From: Yponomeuta sedellus
Lineage: Eukaryota > Arthropoda > Insecta > Lepidoptera > Yponomeutidae
Direction of reading: 5' to 3'
DNA: 64,000 bases
NCBI GenBank assembly: GCA_934045075.1
Contig: OW203747.1
Coordinates: forward strand, 7,894,357 to 7,958,356
Positions 62,626 to 64,000 of this stretch are shown here, one piece after another; position 1 is the stretch's first letter; each line of letters starts with the position of its first letter. A program made the translations under genes and the position numbers. Below the pieces are notes generated by a model. It searched no databases, had not been told where the DNA came from, and saw only the letters and a list, made by a program, of their open reading frames with translations.

Positions 62626-62800
62626 TAGTCAAATACGCTGCCATCGTCCGTCTTTCCAGAAACATATAAGCTGGGTGTCTTTAAAAGTAGAGTTAACCGG
62701 TATTTATCAGGTAAGCACGTTACATCGTAGACCATTTTTTTTTTTCACTTACCATCAGGCGTGACTAGGGTGAAGTGTAACCTGTCCTACATAAAAAAAA
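62626..62800 (+). mobile_element. R1/Jockey-type LINE C-terminal remnant
   Basis: Frame from 62636 reads NTLPSSVFPETYKLGVFKS then RVNRYLSGKHVTS and a stop. N-x-L-P-x-x-V-F-P ... F-K-x-R-V-N is the closing motif of these LINE proteins. 3' UTR has CTTACCATCAGGCGTGAC. Confidence 0.7.
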
Positions 62801-62850
62801 GTTTAATCCGAAGAGGTCAATAAATTATTAAAACAGCCTAAATTTTAGTG

Positions 62851-63180
62851 AAGCGCTCTTGGCCTAGCGGAACCGAGTGACTGCAATCAATCAATTTAGT
62901 TAAGCAACAACAGGCGCGGTCAGGTGCAGGATGGGTGACCGTCCCGTGACTACCGCTAGTGGCATTTTTTCGAGCGCTTCCATGCTTCGCAAAGCACGTT
63001 AAGCCGTTGTTGCCAGAGGCCTTATGGGCGGCTTGATAACTTCTAACAGTAAGGCCTGCCACTGTCTTACAATCCTCCACCAACCCGGACTTGGCCCTAT
63101 GGTGTAGTATGGCCTAAGCTTTCTGTTATGCAGGAAGGGACCCGTGCCCCAGCAGTGCGGACAGACAAGGGTTGATATCG
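62851..63180 (+). mobile_element. SINE-B (5S rRNA-derived)
   Basis: AAGCGCTCTTGGCCTAGCG, GTTAAGCAACAACAGGCGCG, GGATGGGTGACCGTCC, short deletion near 63015, then to GACAAGGGTTGATATCG. Confidence 0.93.
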
Positions 63181-63519
63181 AAAATTTTAGTAGTCAAACA
63201 CGTCATCCGAAGCGGGCAAAAACTTTAATATTAATTATTAGTAGAGTTGTTGAACGAATAACGAGTGTCATGTCTATTTCTCTATTAATACTATGGAGGC
63301 GGGCAGAAAGGGTTGGTAGGTTGGAAGCCACACCCGTTTTTCATTTGACTCCGCTTTAAATAATTTAAGAAGGGAAAGCAGAACGTGTGCCTTCAAGAAA
63401 CAAATGCGATACATTCAGAACTGTGATTACTCGTTTTCGACTCTCGCTTCTATGCTACAGGAAATAAGAGCTATCCTGCGTCCAGATATAACAAATTTTA
63501 ATATGCATGGCTAATAAGT
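63181..63519. other. No recognised feature
   Basis: No repeat or coding signal recognised. Confidence 0.4.
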
Positions 63520-64000
63520 TAGACCTGAGATTTCCGCTCTTAGCCTCATAGTTGGGCCATTGTACATAGCAAACGCTGAGGTTAACACTTCAGACGCTAG
63601 GTTTCCTTACGATAGTATTTCTTAATGATTTGCGAAACTCATACGTAGTTATATATTAAACGGGTCAAATCGCGATTATTTATTACGTAAAACGTAATTA
63701 CCTTATTTCCCGATGTGTCGGCAGCGTTACTGTTGCCGTGGTCTCGGGCAGACTGAGGTGGCGAGTACAGTCAATTACTGTGGGTAGTCACTATTAATTT
63801 TTCGCAGGTGGCCGACACAACACTCACTACGTCAACGGACCGGTCCGGTGATAAGGCGCGTGACTTGTAATTACTTAGCACTGGATTCCACGTACTTGAA
63901 AGCTTGAAACCTTACGATGTTTTCCTTCACGATTAGCGATTGGCATTGCTACTTTAATTACACAAATGTACATAAATTATAAAACAAAGTCATTGGTACA
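63520..64000 (-). mobile_element. SINE-D copy split by Penelope-like element, runs off right edge
   Basis: 63520-63613 (GACCTGAGATTTCCGC, GCTGAGGTTAACACTTCAG) and 63910-64000 (GATGTTTTCCTTCACG, TTGGCATTGCTACT, AAAGTCATTGGTACA) are halves of one copy. The related sequence at 32870-33030 is unsplit. Confidence 0.78.
63614..63909 (-). mobile_element. Penelope-like terminal repeat, solo, 9-bp target duplication
   Basis: Matches 33790-34100 in opposite orientation. CCTTACGAT flanks at 63605-63613 and 63910-63918. CGATGTGTCGGCAGCG and GCCGTGGTCTCGGGCAG mark the Penelope end text. No coding sequence. Confidence 0.72.

Overview
This window looks like repeat-dense, gene-poor DNA from an insect nuclear genome, most probably a moth or butterfly. 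That is an inference. It rests on the very AT-rich background, the dense mix of short tRNA- and 5S-rRNA-derived retroposons, LINE 3' ends whose proteins end in W-x-D-D-L/I ... D-R-x-x-W ... Q-Q-W motifs, and a dispersed repeat carrying the CCCGCGACTTCGTCTGCG motif that I associate with Lepidoptera. I found no complete host protein-coding gene. The best host-gene-like piece is a THAP zinc-finger exon at 6389-6575 with a perfect splice donor. The left edge holds the C-terminal Cys-rich tail of a piggyBac-like transposase.

Dispersed families (names are local to this report). SINE-A has a tRNA-like core with Pol III A and B boxes and about 16 copies. SINE-B is derived from 5S rRNA, has over 20 copies and two subfamilies, and is the dominant repeat. 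SINE-C carries the same 3' tail as LINE-alpha. SINE-D has a tRNA-like head and at least two alternative 3' ends. SINE-E has a second tRNA-like head. LINE-alpha is RTE-like with a GAAGAA tail. LINE-beta is represented by 3' ends with TAAGATAAGAATATT-type tails. There are also Penelope-like retroelement pieces, several MITEs and long microsatellites: (TACA)n, (GTAT)n, (TCTA)n of about 600 bp, (CCTCCG)n and (GGAAC)n.

Region by region. 0-8 kb: piggyBac-like tail, a 150-bp tandem duplication, an inverted SINE-A insertion, the THAP exon. 8-13 kb: microsatellites, a 650-bp foldback element, SINE-B copies. 13.9-17.2 kb: a SINE-B split by a rearranged Copia retrotransposon (14057-17013) whose two outer ends are both U5 ends, flanked by a 5-bp target duplication. 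17-25 kb: alternating SINE and LINE 3' ends. 25.2-26.2 kb: a GC-rich poly(A) retroposon inserted in the 5' end of a SINE-B. 27-33 kb: the 600-bp (TCTA)n tract, LINE remnants, a Penelope-type hairpin, a TTAA-flanked MITE, a hexanucleotide microsatellite seeded on a LINE tail. 33-46 kb: Penelope terminal repeats, a Penelope GIY-YIG endonuclease fragment, and a three-deep SINE nest at 45.2-45.8 kb. 47.96-49.54 kb: a non-autonomous LTR retrotransposon on the minus strand with a tRNA-Lys-type primer-binding site and AGCT target duplication. 50-64 kb: more SINE-A/B/D/E, LINE ends and MITEs.

The genes do not form a pathway. What ties the window together is a history of retroposition: LINE machinery moving several SINE families (one with an obviously shared tail), repeated nesting, and a striking recurrence of inverted (snap-back) SINE-A insertions that break at the same internal site and carry target duplications. 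Boundaries of old, diverged copies are good to about 10 bp; family assignments were made by eye, without database searches.
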